In this document: piece after piece, positions 53,622 to 64,000 of the stretch
How positions within the stretch are numbered: position 1 is the stretch's first letter
How the letters are laid out: every line of letters begins with the position of its first letter
Position numbers and translations under genes: made by a program
Assembly (NCBI GenBank): GCA_015680685.1
Contig: MNCI01025042.1
Coordinates: forward strand, 255,731 to 319,730
Source: Gnetum montanum
Lineage: Eukaryota > Streptophyta > Gnetopsida > Gnetales > Gnetaceae
Direction: 5' to 3'
DNA: 64,000 nucleotides
The notes under the pieces: generated by a model
Database searches by the model: none
Seen by the model: only the letters and a program-made list of their open reading frames with translations
What the model was told of the DNA's origin: nothing

Positions 53622-53734
53622 NNNNNNNNNNNNNNNNNNNNNNNNNNNNNNNNNNNNNNNNNNNNNNNNNNNNNNNNNNNNNNNNNNNNNNNNNNNNNNN
53701 NNNNNNNNNNNNNNNNNNNNNNNNNNNNNNNNNN
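53622..53734. other. Assembly gap (113 N)
   Basis: In the leader of the Athila-like element. Confidence 1.
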
Positions 53735-53757
53735 AGCTAGAGCACCAACACAAGCTT

Positions 53758-55230
53758 ATGAAGGGTAAGGGATCAAACACTTTTCCACCTTCACTTGGCC
53801 CATTAGATGGAGGTGACTACTTCTTTAGTGATTATCCTCTCATTGACTTTGTTCAAGGGACCCTCAACCAAAATGTGCAATCTACAATTCATAATCCAGG
53901 TTTTGGTCAAAATGAATCCAATGAAAAATATGGATCTAGAGAGGCAATTCATGATAAGGGGGAAAAAAAGGTCACAATCATGATCATGGTTGCGAGCATC
54001 GAAGGAAGGGTCATAGGCATCAACATGGAGCAAGGTCTCCTTCCTCTTTTCCTTCATCGTCTTCTTTTTCTTTATCATCTAGCTTAGATCGTGACCATAG
54101 AGGGAATAACCATGATAGAGGTGATCGACAGGACCAGAACAATAGAAGGGATCATTGGAATAGTCACAACTAGAGGCATGGACAATCCAAAGAGACCAAC
54201 CACCAAGAAAGAAAGGCTAGTAGAGAACATCGTAGGAACCATTACCATGGCCTTGATGAACCTCTACTTGCCACTCAAGGCATGTTAAACATTGCAAAGG
54301 CCATGAGGATTTTAACAAGGCATGTAAAGGGTAGCAAAATAAAGAGGCTAGACATGAACAACATCCCTTGGATTGAGGGAGGATATGATGCTAATCTGCA
54401 AAATCATCTCCAAGCCTTCCAAGATGCATGTGCCTTGTAGAATATTGAAAATGACTAATAGAAGCTGAAATTATTTTCAAGGACACTCATAAAGAAAGTA
54501 GAAAATTGGTGCTGATCCTTGGAACCAAAATCAATTAGGTGGTGGAGTACAATGTTGGAATTATTCAATGAAAAATAGCAAATGTACTCTCAAGTGTCCA
54601 ATCTAAGCAAGCAGATCCAAGGGTGAAAACAAGCAAATCATGAGCCTTTAGATGCCACAATTGGCTGATACTATTCTCTACTACATAGGTGTCCCAACCA
54701 TGGATACTCACAACTTGATCAACTTTGCCATATCATAGATAGGTTGTGATCTGAAACAAGAAAAACCCTTGGCATCTATGCCCAAGGGAGATTGATAGAT
54801 TTAAGCACCATTCAAATTCAAAAATTAATTGAGTAGGTAGCTAAGGAAGAGGGAGAATTGAGAAAGTGAGAAAGTGCATAGGAATATAATAAAGATCCTT
54901 CTATCCATAAAAGGAGGGTTCAATTTTGTAACAGAGAGGATGAATTAATGAGAGATGAGGTGGCTAATCAGAAAACCTCACCACTCCAGAAATTGCAATC
55001 TAAAATCATGGCTAAGTTTGATCAATTATGGGACTCTATGAACAACAAGTTTTAGGCTATCTTAAAAATTGCTGAAGAGTCTAAGGAGCAAAGTGGTGAG
55101 CATGAGTGCCAGAGACATAAGAAAGTTGAATGTGCCATATCTAAGAGTATTATGATAGAGATGGTTGCAAATAGTGACTGAGATGATGATGACGAGTGTG
55201 ACGTCTATCAATATGAACATCCTAAGGGAT
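53758..55230 (+). pseudogene. gag: Athila-like gag
   Basis: A charged, His/Arg/Asn-rich N-terminal part (DRDHRGNNHDRGDRQDQ in one frame), then RLDMNNIPWIEGGYDANLQNHLQ and a capsid-like region to about 54860 (GRLIDLSTIQIQKLIE), followed by an acidic/coiled segment. It is split by many stops and shifts. Gag identity is based on position and on the YDANLQNHLQAFQDAC block; moderate confidence. Confidence 0.6.
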
Positions 55231-55900
55231 GTTTCCTAGTTGTGTCACACTTGCAAGAATCTAGGGTGTATGCCTTACATCCACAACTTGAAAAAAGATA
55301 AACACCCAAAAGATTGTCTTATCCACAAGGCAATCCTCAGCAATTCCACCAACCACAACAGTACTATCCAAGTGGAAGTCCACCGCAACCCTATGAATTC
55401 TACAAGTAATGGCAGTAACCAGAATCATGGGCATTGCAACCTCCAAGATAGTAGTATCCTTACCTTTAACCAAACTCCTATGGTTACTATTTTTAGCAAT
55501 CTTTTTCTCCATGGGACTCCTCTGGTCATGTTGCTTCTTACCAACCTCACCACTACCCTCCTAAAGTACACCAATCATCCTATCCAAGGAGGGATGCCAC
55601 CTATTATTCTCATGCACCTCCTATCCTTGCACCTACTCCTCCATCTCCTGCATAGCTACCACCTACTTCATCCATGCAGGGAGAACTTCTTGTCCAACCA
55701 CAACAAAGAAAAGCTACAAGGGTAGTTAATCTACAACCACTTAACCCACCAAGCAAGTTGGAACTATGAATAAAGAAAAGATCCTTCTTCTAACCTTGTA
55801 GTCCACCAAAGCCATTAAATACATCAATGGTTGGTAATCCTACTCCTTCACCTTTCTCTATTTCACCTTTATCCAAGTCCCCTTCAAACCAAAATCCCTC
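55231..55900 (+). other. Athila-like gag-protease linker, His/Pro-rich
   Basis: Low-complexity Asn/His/Pro-rich reading frames (YSYHQPHHYP type) with no domain. ORF 55240-55725 is one of several open frames here and is probably not a protein by itself. Confidence 0.5.
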
Positions 55901-55916
55901 TTGAATCCATACTGTA

Positions 55917-56405
55917 ATGTTGGCCCATGTTGTATCTAATTGGATTCAAGCTGGTAACCTGCCTAGGAAGTTAGCTGATCCTAGGAGTCCCCTAGTATAT
56001 CTACAAATTGCTAGGAATGAACCTTGTAAATCTCTTCTTAACTTTGGTTTTTGTGTTAATCTAATCTTGCATGAGATGTATATGATGTGGAACCTTTCTC
56101 CCTTGAAGAAGAGTAACCAGTCCATCACTATTCCATTGAGACTAGTAGAGGACATTGTAACCACTATTTGTGGGTGGTCATATCCCACCAACATCCTAGT
56201 AATCAACATGGAGAACTATAAGGGGGACTTTCCAATTATTATGGAAATGGCATGGTTAAGTATCGTTGATGCCAAAATAGGCATTAGAGATCTTTCCTTG
56301 AGATATCTAAGGAAAATGAATTTGGAAAGATTAAGAAGAAGAGGGTTCCATGTATCGCGTATAGTGATTCAAGGTGCCATTGTGTGCAAAAGTTATGGTC
56401 AATGA
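55917..56405 (+). pseudogene. pro: Athila-like protease region
   Basis: SLLNFGFCVNLILHEMY sits where Athila proteases have LLDLGASVNLLP. ITIPLRLVEDIVTTICG and NILVINMENYKGDFPIIM follow, as the second half of the fold. The catalytic Asp is Asn, so it is inactive. Confidence 0.7.
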
Positions 56406-56779
56406 AGTAAACATCTATCTCTACATGCAAGTAGTATGCACCAGAAGTTGAAATCCAAACATAACTATTCATAGTAGCCATAAAACAAGAAGGAAACAAA
56501 TGGCTGACAAATGATTCTAGTAGTAATACATTATTCATGAAACCTACTGAGGGCCTAACGTACAAATATGTCACAAGTATGAATGAACTCGAGCAAGTTC
56601 ATCAACAACTCTCTGAAGGAGTAAATGATGATGTCAATTGGGGAGAGCTGAAGATTCCTGACAATCTAAAACAAGAAACCCGTGAATTGAAGATACTACC
56701 AATTGGAATGAAGTATGTGTTCTTGAAAAATGGAAGGCCCATCATCATTAATGCCAAGCTTGTTTTAGAATAAAAGAAA

Positions 56780-57700
56780 ATGTTGATGAAGGTTGTGGAA
56801 AAATGGTCAGTAGCCTTTGCCTGGTCATATTTTGAGCTCATTGGCATAGATCCAAGAATATGCCAGCACCAAATATACACTCACCCTCCCGTTAAGTTAA
56901 AAAAATAGCCGCAACAACATTTGAATCCCAAATTAAATCAAACTATCAAAGAGAAGATTGAACAAATCCTCAAGGTAGGATTCATCTACCTTGTCACATA
57001 TAGTGAGTGGGTCAACCCCCTCATGATCATGCCTAGGAAAGGAGGCAAATGGAAGGTGTGCATCGACTTCTAGCTGCTAAATATGGCAACTTTCAAAGAT
57101 CATTTTCCATTTTCTTTTGTCAACCAAGTGCTAGACATCATTTCTGGGCATAGCTATTACAACTTTCTAGATAGTTATAATGGCTATAACCAAATTTGAA
57201 TTGCATGAAAGGACCATGTGAAGATGACTTTCACAAGTCCTTGGGGGACTTTTTCTTACCGTCAAATGCCATTCGGTCTATGTAATGCCCTAGCCACATT
57301 TCAATGATTAGTCCTTAGCATTTTCCAACAAAAAATTGGTAGTGGGGTAGAAGTCTCTATAGATGACTTTTCTACCTACGGAGCTACATTTGAGTAAGCC
57401 TTGGACTATCTTGAGCAAGTATTGAGGAGATGTGTCAAAACAAACCTCTGGCTCAATTAGCAAAAGAGCCATCTTATGGTCTAGAAAGGCACAATCTTGG
57501 GGCACCATATCTCAAAAGTAGGAATCAAAGTGGACCTTGAAAAAATAAGAGTCATCCAAGGAATAACCCATCAACTTGAAATAGTTAAAAAAGTGCAGTC
57601 ATTTCTTGGTCATAGTAGCTACTACCAGCACTCCATTAAGAATTTTTCCTAAATTTCCAAGCCATTGGTGGAATTGATAAAGAAGGATGCATCATTTTTT
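56780..57700 (+). pseudogene. pol: Athila-like reverse transcriptase
   Basis: VNPLMIMPRKGGKWKVCIDF, DHFPFSFVNQVLD, YYNFLDSYNGYNQI, FTSPWGTFSYRQMPFGLCNALATFQ, and SIDDFSTYG in place of the YxDD motif (about 57360). Thumb: LGHHISKVGIKVDLEKI and VQSFLGHSSYYQ. Stops occur in every block, several of them in place of Trp, Arg or Gln codons. Confidence 0.88.
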
Positions 57701-58148
57701 TGGAACCCTTCATGTGAAATAGCATTTTAGCATCTGAAGCAAATGCTTGTTGAAACCCCAATTCTACAAGTGCCTGATTGGTTTAGATCATTTCATGTGA
57801 TGACAGATGCATCAAATTATGCTTTGGGGGTAGTTCTTACGTAGATGGATGATCAGAAACGTCCATATTACATTCATTGCGCAAACTAAAGTATTGCAAG
57901 TGCACAATTGAACTACGCCATTAGAGAAAAGGAATTGATGGCAATGGTGTTAGCATTAGAGAAGTTTAGGTACTATGTGCTTGGTTATAAAGTGTTTGTG
58001 GACATAGATCATAGTGCCATCCAATTTCTAATGAATAAATGAATGGTGAGCACCCTTGTCATATGGAGGCTCATGATTTTGCAAGAGTTCGATCTCACAA
58101 TGGTAGATCAAAAATGTGTGGAAAGTGTGGTCACTGATCACTTATCAT
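57700..58148 (+). pseudogene. pol: Athila-like RNase H, 3' truncated
   Basis: FHVMTDASNYALGVVL, QLNYAIREKELMAMVLALEKFRYYVLG and LILQEFDLTMVDQKCVESVVTDHLS are the end of RNase H. The element breaks off a few bases later. Confidence 0.88.
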
Positions 58149-58149
58149 G

Positions 58150-59276
58150 TGGTAGATAACTCATTATCAGATTCAATATCAAGAAATTTGGACATAATAA
58201 GATCACTTTCATCCTCATCTTCTGCTAACTTAGTGTCTTGATGTTTATACTTCCTATTTTTCTTTTCTTCCTTGATATTAACTCTTGCCAAAGCTTTTTC
58301 AAGCTTCACTATTTTGTTGGATATATCTCTCATTAATTATCCTTTTTCCATATTCTACTCTTTCATGTTCTTGCTCTATCTTAACATGAGATGGACCTGG
58401 TAAAGCTTTAAATTGAGCAGAATCTTGCATAGGAATCATAACTCTTTCTTCTCTTTTTTGAATTGCAATATTTTCTTCAGGATTCAAGTTCAGCTTTTTT
58501 TCTAATTGTATAGCTTCACTAAAGTAGTCATTCAGTGTAGTTAAGTTTGGAGTTCTCCTTAACCAAATTGAAATGTTGGGGTTGACAGCCTTAAGATAAG
58601 TTTCTTTAAGCATTTCTTCTAATGGCCTATATTTTTTTTTAAAGAGTCCACAAATTCGTTGAAACTTAATATTAAAATCTCTAATTGACTCTTTAACTCC
58701 TTGCTTAGCTTGTATCAGCCCACAGTATAGTTGTTGTTGAACTAATTGATTACCAAACTAGGCTAAGAAAATATTCTTCATGTCATCCCAACTTATAATA
58801 CTATTACTTGGTAAGTTTGAATACCAAATCTGAGCCATATCCTTTAGATTTGATACAAACAACCTACAAGCTTGATCTTGATGTTGAATATTTGCATGAG
58901 CTAAAGCTAACTCAAACATGTGAATATATTCTTCAGCTAAATAAGCTTTTCCAGGAATAAAAGGCTCAGGCAAATATTTGTAAACTACCTTAGGAATATC
59001 ATTGTAATTTTGAAATCCTAATGGTGTAACTCCTTGCCAAGGATTTGCCATCCTATTCCTTTGAAATGTTGAACTCTTAGACTTTCTAGATCTTCTCTTA
59101 CGAATTGACAAACCAGAGATAATGGGTGATCTTCTTGATCTTCTAGTTTTCACTCCACTACTTGTTCCCAATTCAAAAACTTTCTTTTGTTCTTCTTCTG
59201 ATGAAGAATCAGTCTTAGAATCTAGAATATCTTTTGAAACTTTGAAACTTTCCAAACTATGAAATTTCTTGGTCAT
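58150..59276 (-). pseudogene. gag: gag of the 59 kb gypsy element
   Basis: Start MTKKFHSLESF at 59276. A basic segment (RRSRRSP, RKRRSRKSK) precedes a capsid-type domain: EEYIHMFELALAHANIQHQDQACRLFVSNLKDMAQIWYSNLP and ISWDDMKNIFLA. After a stop near 58756 the frame continues FGNQLVQQQLYCGL and MLKETYLKAVNPNISIWLRR to QLEKKLNL, then a Lys/Glu-rich part (58333-58145). It is cut at 58150 by the junction with the Athila-like element. It is distinct from Tat gag. Confidence 0.8.
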
Positions 59277-59368
59277 GAACTGAAAATAGTATCTAATTCT
59301 TAAGCCTTACAAATAATTGTTGATGTACTAAAAGTATAAGGCTTATGAACCTAGAGGCTAAACTTTCA

Positions 59369-59386
59369 GCCCTCCTTCTAGCGCCA
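59369..59386 (-). other. Primer binding site of the 59 kb element
   Basis: TGGCGCTAGAAGGAGGGC on the minus strand, seven bases from the LTR edge at 59394. It is the same class as the Tat PBS. Confidence 0.85.
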
Positions 59387-60921
59387 AAAGAACTGTTGGC
59401 AACCGCTTGGGACGCGACCGCCAACGAGTGTCCTCGTATAGGATTTAGGTACCTACTAGTCTCTGGCAAAACCAAGGCCTAGATACCTCCAAATAAACTA
59501 AATAGTTAATGTGAGTATCTGTGTGTGCTATTGCGGCATGCGGTTGTGAGAAATGTAATGATTGCGTTTTGTGTAAACTACAAATGACTTACTTTAAAGA
59601 GATTCAGCCAACTTTGCCAAGTACTGTGAGTTGTTGAAAATTTCCTATTTTGTTCAACTGCCTAGTCTACGCGGTCCTTATAATACCTACTTGTAACAAA
59701 TAAAATTTTGCAAAAACATTTGAGCACAACTCCGCAATCTACTCCTAATTTTCCCCAGAGAAAGAGATAGTTCCACAAGAAAACTAGAAATAGAGCAAGA
59801 TTCGATGGAAATAGATAGAAAAGAAAGGAAAGCAGATTTGTGTAGACCTCAAATATTTAAACAATGTAAAATGACACGAGTAAACACTTCGCAATAAAGC
59901 TATTCCAAATTCAATATCTACGAATTATTCAAACTTCCAAGGCTCAAATAAGCAATTTCTTCAAGACAATCCTACTATGTTACCAAAAATTGCTACGTAA
60001 ACTACCACGTATGAAACTCCATTTTGACTAGATAATAGATGTCAATGATTGCATTCAAATAGAACCTTTGAAACACTTGACAATTTCTGATTGAAATAGC
60101 ATGGAAATTCACTTTAAAGATAAAAAGAAGCTATTCTGGTCCCATCAAAATACCAAAGATTTTCTGAACCCTCTTGACTACTGAATTGTTCAACGGCATG
60201 ACTACAAGCAGAGGCTCTCTTATAACAATCCCAATAGCAGTTCTTATATGTTGTACAATAACAATTTACTACTAAAATTCTCACAGGACTATGGCAAAGA
60301 GGCTGAAATATTTCCTTTAGCAAGCCATCTTACAAGCAATCATCTTTACAAATCTTCTTTACATATTCTCTTCTCAAGACCCCAAAGTATGTCTTCAAGT
60401 GAGAGCCTAAGTGCTAACTAATAGCTTTTCAAAGTATGATCTCCAAAAATGTGATGTATGAGACCTCCCACCAAAAAGTCCTTTTTTCTCCTTGACCCTT
60501 GAAGCCTTTTTATAGGGTTCCAAGGTAGGTAGGGAAGTTACATATTCAAAAATATCTTACCTAACTTCTCTCCCAAGTACCTTGCCCAACAAGATAGGGA
60601 GTATTAACTTAGGAAGTTAGGATATAAATATTGCTTTTGAAAAATAAATCCAATAATTTCATATAATTTTCTACAATTATAGCTTTAATAGCCTTTCATT
60701 TTTTACTTGTTTTAAAATTTTGAAGAATGCTTATTGAAGTTCTTAGTGATTTTATAAACAAGGTGATAACATAATATCTACCTTGGCATAAATGTTGCTG
60801 GTACCTTAATCCTAAATAATTCATGTGCACTTTCACTCATATGAAAATGACTGGAAAATTTAAATTTGAAATATCAAGCCCGAATGTGAAGGTGCTAAAG
60901 CTGGAACTGCCAGCAACTAAT

Positions 60922-61281
60922 TCAAATTATCTTGCCCTGCCAAAAATCATTACCAACAACTGCCATAATGGGAGAAGGCTCAGCCACCGCGTTAGGAAAT
61001 GTTGTCCTATGTCCCGTAAGATTCTGCAACCATTCTAACCTTAGCCTATCACAAGTGCTCTTCCAGTTTTGATGATTATACAGAAATTTTACAAGGTGTT
61101 TTATCCTTGAACAGACCAAATTCGTATCCGCTGCTACCGCCGTCGAAGCCGGCATTTTCGCGCTCCAAGAAGAAGCTTCCACTGGATCTATGAAACCTTG
61201 AACTGCCACCACCCTCAGTGTATGTGGGCGAGGCATCTCTAGATCGACCAAACCCTCAGTCACACCTGGAAACCCTATCAA
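60922..61281 (-). other. Open frame in GC-rich LTR segment, unassigned
   Basis: A 119-residue open frame on the LTR strand (MIGFPGVTEGL...GNDFWQGKII) in a segment of unusual composition. I do not recognise a domain. By analogy with the TM9SF fragment in the other LTR it could be part of captured host DNA, but the sequence does not show this. Confidence 0.25.
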
Positions 61282-61700
61282 TCCCGGATGAGGTGAAGAC
61301 TTGCTGACAGTTATTTTATGTTACTTGTCCCTTTGCCCGCTGGCTGCACCTCCCTCTACCAGATCTGCGTCAAAGTCGAGGTTGTAGCCACCGTGCACGT
61401 GACAGAGGCTTCTCTTCTGCCACTATTGATCTTTGATCTGCCGCTATGCATCCTACTGCTGCTGGCCATCTGTCCTCTACTCGCAGGTTCTAGAAGTATT
61501 CCTTGAGAATCTGAAGACATTTTTGGTGATGCCGGTGCTTAGGGTAACACCCAAGCCCAAGCCGATGGCGATGTCTCTAATATTTTTGCTATTTTATTCA
61601 GTTTTTTCTGCAACAGAAACCTTCTCATCCTTTGTTAATTAAATTTACCGAATGAAATTCAAAACCTATTGGTAATCCATTCATGAGATCTTCTGCATGC

Positions 61701-61789
61701 ATCCAACTCTTAAGTGGACCTTAATAATCCATTATCCAACATTANATCCAACTCTTAAGTGGACCTTAATAATCCATTATCCAACATTA
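61701..61789. repeat. 44-base direct duplication around a single N
   Basis: 61701-61744 and 61746-61789 are identical. This is the signature of two overlapping contig ends joined without merging, not a biological repeat. Confidence 0.88.
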
Positions 61790-62031
61790 GTGGGGAGTAT
61801 GCCTTTTGCGGTAAATAATTTCATCCTTTGTTTACTATTCCAATATTCAATAAAGGCATTCTAATCTTGCTTTCCAAGAAGGCCTCAACATCAAAATTAT
61901 TTACCAATGGATGTTTCTTCAAAAATACCCATCAACTCACAATACTAAAACTGCAAATTTACAACCAGGGCTTGTGCCAATTTTAAATAAAATATTCCAA
62001 CTGTTCCATGGAATGGCCAAATGTGCCAACA

Positions 62032-62047
62032 TTTCTACCCCCTCATT
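62032..62047 (-). other. Polypurine tract of the right-hand gypsy copy
   Basis: AAATGAGGGGGTAGAAA on the minus strand, directly adjoining the LTR start TGTTGG. Confidence 0.8.
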
Positions 62048-62345
62048 TCAAGACTAAAACATACTGAAAATTTCACTAAATTTTTATAGCTGAATAGAAA
62101 TATTTTTTGAGGAAAATTCCCATTTCACATAAGGTGTGATGGGACAAAAACCTCATTCCTAAGCAAAATCAAACTGTACACAACAAACTATACATTATCA
62201 AGTCCTTCATGGACTATTCTTGGGATGGAAACTGAATTGTTAGGATTACCCTAGTCGGAATCCTCATCTCTCTAACTGTTTCATAGGAGCACTTTTCTGT
62301 GATGAAGACGATCCTGTTGCTCTGGAGCTTGGTAGAGCTCTCACC

Positions 62346-62726
62346 TTAATCTACATGAGCTTTCTCTTCGGCACTTTTCTCATTTTCATTTTTGGATGAG
62401 CTCTTATGTTCTTCTCCATTAGGTCCTTCATTTTCCTCTTGGGAAACAAAAGCTTCTCCCCATCCCCATGATGACTCTTCATAAGTTGGTGGCTCTTCTT
62501 CTTTTTCTTCATCTTTGGAAAAATCTTAATATCGCCCCCAAACATTGGACTCTATATCCAAACCTCTAGTGAGAAAAGAAAATTCATCGGATAGCCAAGC
62601 CATAAAAGGACACTCCTTTGGAGCTCCACAAGATCTAGCCTTTAGATAAGCCTTCAATACATGCTCAGGGCAACATCCCATCACATATGGAATAAAAGGC
62701 TTTCTCATTGCTCTCTCAAACTCCAT
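62346..62726 (-). pseudogene. Extra acidic ORF between integrase and 3' LTR
   Basis: In the same orientation as integrase, starting MEFERAMRKPFIPYVMGC at 62726 and reading to 62346 with one TAA after NVWGRY. The first 66 residues have several Cys and aromatic residues (CCPEHVLKAYLKARSCG, CPFMAWLSDEFSFL). The rest is very acidic (DEEKEEEPP, EEHKSSSKNENEKSAEE). I do not recognise the family. It lies where some plant gypsy elements carry env-like or other extra ORFs, but there is no evident membrane segment. Confidence 0.55.
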
Positions 62727-63179
62727 TAGCTCTTTCTAACCTTCACTACTAAACTTGAATTGAAAGATGATGAAATCTTAAGCAATCTAACCCTCTTTTT
62801 ATAGGTGATAAAAATTTGAACTCCCACCCAAGTGTCTTCAACCAAGCTTCCTTCTTTTTAGGCATTCAAACCATTTGTCACAATCCTCACTAAGTGGTGG
62901 ATGAGTCATCTTTCCCACTTGTCAAACTTGTAGAATTCCACTTGTTTCACTTGTAGGCTTCCACTTGCCTCACTTGAGGAAAGATAATGTTCCAAATATA
63001 AATAAAGCATAACTAAATATAATAATGGACACTATAATCCTAGTAATATTTACATAATACTATATACATATATTATTTTGTGTAATGACATCTTCAAGCT
63101 ATATGCAATTGTCCCAAATAATGTTTTATATGCAAAACATTATATGAAAATTACAATTCCATGTCATCCAAGGTTGATA

Positions 63180-64000
63180 ATTTGTAAGTATCCTCTAATA
63201 ATTTCTTTGTAATTTGAAAGGGACCAATCCATGTTGGGATAAACTTGGTTTCTTCATATTCCATAATAGTACAAGGTCCCCTATCTTGAAAGTTCTTTTC
63301 AAAGCCTTTCTATCAAACCATCTTTTAACTTGAAAGGTATTATGTAACAAATTATCCCTCGCTTTATCTACTTCAGCTTCTCTTTTAATGAGCAAAGTCA
63401 TGAAACTCCTATCTTTAGAAGCTGAACTTATAATCTTGTTTGTAATTCTTGATGGCAAACCATAAACTAAGTTATATGGTGATGTCCCGATAGCTTTCTT
63501 GAATCTGATTCGATCTGACCATAATGTGGATTGTAGATAATCGATCCAATTTCCTAGATTTCCATCCATCGATTTCTTGATATAAGTGATAAGCTTTTTA
63601 TTGGTGGATTCTACTAGGCCATTTCCTTGAGGTTAATAATTTGATGAGGAAAATAAGAAAATGGATTTTTCAGATGCCCATCAGATAAAATCTTCAGATT
63701 TGAAGGTGGGTCCATTGTCTAACACTAACACTTCAGGTAGACCAAATCTACTTAGAATTTGATCTTCTAGAAACTTAATCACATCTGATGCTGAACTTCC
63801 TCTTAGAGCTTTTGCTTCAGACCACTTAGTGAAATAATCAGTAGCTGTGAGAATAAACTTGTGTCCAGATCTTGAAGGAGTAATTGTACCAATAAAATCC
63901 AAACCCCATTGCTGAAATGGTCTATCTGCAACTACTGGCTTTAAAGGGGCTCTAGCCCTTTTAATCTTGGGCCCATGAATTTGACATTTATAGCATTTTT
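63180..64000 (-). pseudogene. pol: Integrase of the right-hand gypsy copy (continues beyond the window)
   Basis: Reading leftward from the edge: zinc-binding tail CYKCQIHG, WGLDFIGTITPSRSG (first Asp), ATDYFTKWSEA, LPEVLVLDNGPTF (second Asp), then PQGNGLVESTNK with the Glu after a stop where Tyr is expected. The C-terminal part is AIGTSPYNLVYGLPSR and FKIGDLVLLWNMKKPSL. There is no chromodomain. RT lies outside the window. Same family as the 59 kb gag by LTR context. Confidence 0.9.

Larger units (their letters stand above)
53448..58150 (+). mobile_element. Athila-like Ty3/gypsy element, truncated after RNase H
   Basis: PBS, gag, protease-like region, RT and RNase H lie in order on the plus strand. 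It stops abruptly at 58150, where minus-strand gag of another element begins. There is no integrase and no 3' LTR. It is heavily decayed. Confidence 0.82.
59394..62031 (-). repeat. LTR with PBS on one side and PPT on the other
   Basis: On the minus strand it begins TGTTGGCACATTTGGCC (62031) and ends GGTTGCCAACA (59394). Its 3' half aligns to the solo LTR (31580-32700). A minus-strand TATA box, CCTATAAAAAGG, is near 60506-60517. Left of it lie the PBS and gag; right of it lie the PPT and the integrase of a second copy. It contains a GC-rich stretch (61080-61640) with no match in the solo LTR, and the 44-base duplication around the N at 61745. Confidence 0.88.
58150..64000 (-). mobile_element. 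Gypsy family in tandem, two partial copies sharing one LTR
   Basis: Integrase - extra ORF - PPT - LTR - PBS - gag on the minus strand. The shared LTR implies a tandem pair produced by LTR-LTR recombination. The left copy is truncated after gag at 58150; the right copy leaves the window. The segment 62732-63180 between the extra ORF and integrase is AT-rich with a short repeat of CCACTTG(C/T)(C/T)TCACTTG words and no gene. Confidence 0.78.

Noticed and set aside
55240-55725. 161-residue ORF as a separate gene
   Set aside because: His/Pro/Leu low-complexity frame in the gag-protease linker of the Athila-like element, with alternative open frames over the same bases.

Overview
The window is eukaryotic nuclear DNA from a land plant with a large, repeat-rich genome. 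The evidence is plant-type Ty3/gypsy (Tat-like and Athila-like) and Ty1/copia retrotransposons, PBS sequences typical of plant elements, GT-AG introns, and a plant-like TM9SF exon. The density of nested, decayed LTR elements fits a gymnosperm or another giant genome, but I cannot name the species. I see no intact host gene, rRNA or tRNA. Almost every base belongs to a retrotransposon. Three N gaps (15125-16084, 31786-32058, 53622-53734) and single Ns at 8312, 29590, 39315 and 61745 mark assembly joins.

Layout. (1) Tat-3, the oldest element, runs on the minus strand from the window start to an LTR at 38423-39556: a repeat-rich region (1-2640), an antisense gene on the plus strand (2760-6305 and 29955-31436), protease (34850-36060) and gag (36290-37780). 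(2) A Ty1/copia element (6306-29954) is inserted in that antisense gene. (3) A nearly full-length second Tat element, Tat-1 (6453-24199, plus strand), is inserted in the copia 5' LTR with target duplication CCCGT/CCCAT. (4) A solo LTR (31580-34593, target duplication GTGTG) is inserted in Tat-3 between the antisense gene and the protease. It carries a TM9SF first-exon fragment. (5) A third Tat element, Tat-2 (39557-52616, minus strand), shares the LTR at 38423-39556 with Tat-3. (6) An Athila-like element (about 52617-58150, plus strand) follows. (7) A minus-strand gypsy family fills 58150-64000, where one LTR (59394-62031) has a PPT on one side and a PBS plus gag on the other.

The main discovery candidate is an extra, spliced, antisense gene located between protease and reverse transcriptase in all three Tat elements. 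In each copy it has a short first exon, then an exon with an FCP1/NIF-type HAD phosphatase-like domain (DLVGVL...FEVAIWSNFS), then a domain reminiscent of plant transposon-associated proteins, then a conserved C-terminal module ending in an acidic/Pro-rich tail. The copies are strongly diverged, yet several splice sites and domains are recognisable across them. This suggests an ancient captured gene maintained during the life of the family. In Tat-1 it appears to have its own TATA box on the minus strand.

Each Tat element also carries arrays of a different self-complementary motif in its LTR and in the first antisense intron or the neighbouring spacer (CGTATACG in Tat-1; GTCATGCTCC...GGAGTGTGAC and CTACGCT...AGCGTAG in Tat-2; TCCATGCTAG...CATGGAT in Tat-3). 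Repeats with the core GGCC...GGCC-TTAAACTA separate the coding modules. Within an element the sense genes would act in the usual way: gag for the particle, protease for maturation, RT with two RNase H domains for cDNA, and integrase for insertion. The role of the antisense gene is unknown.
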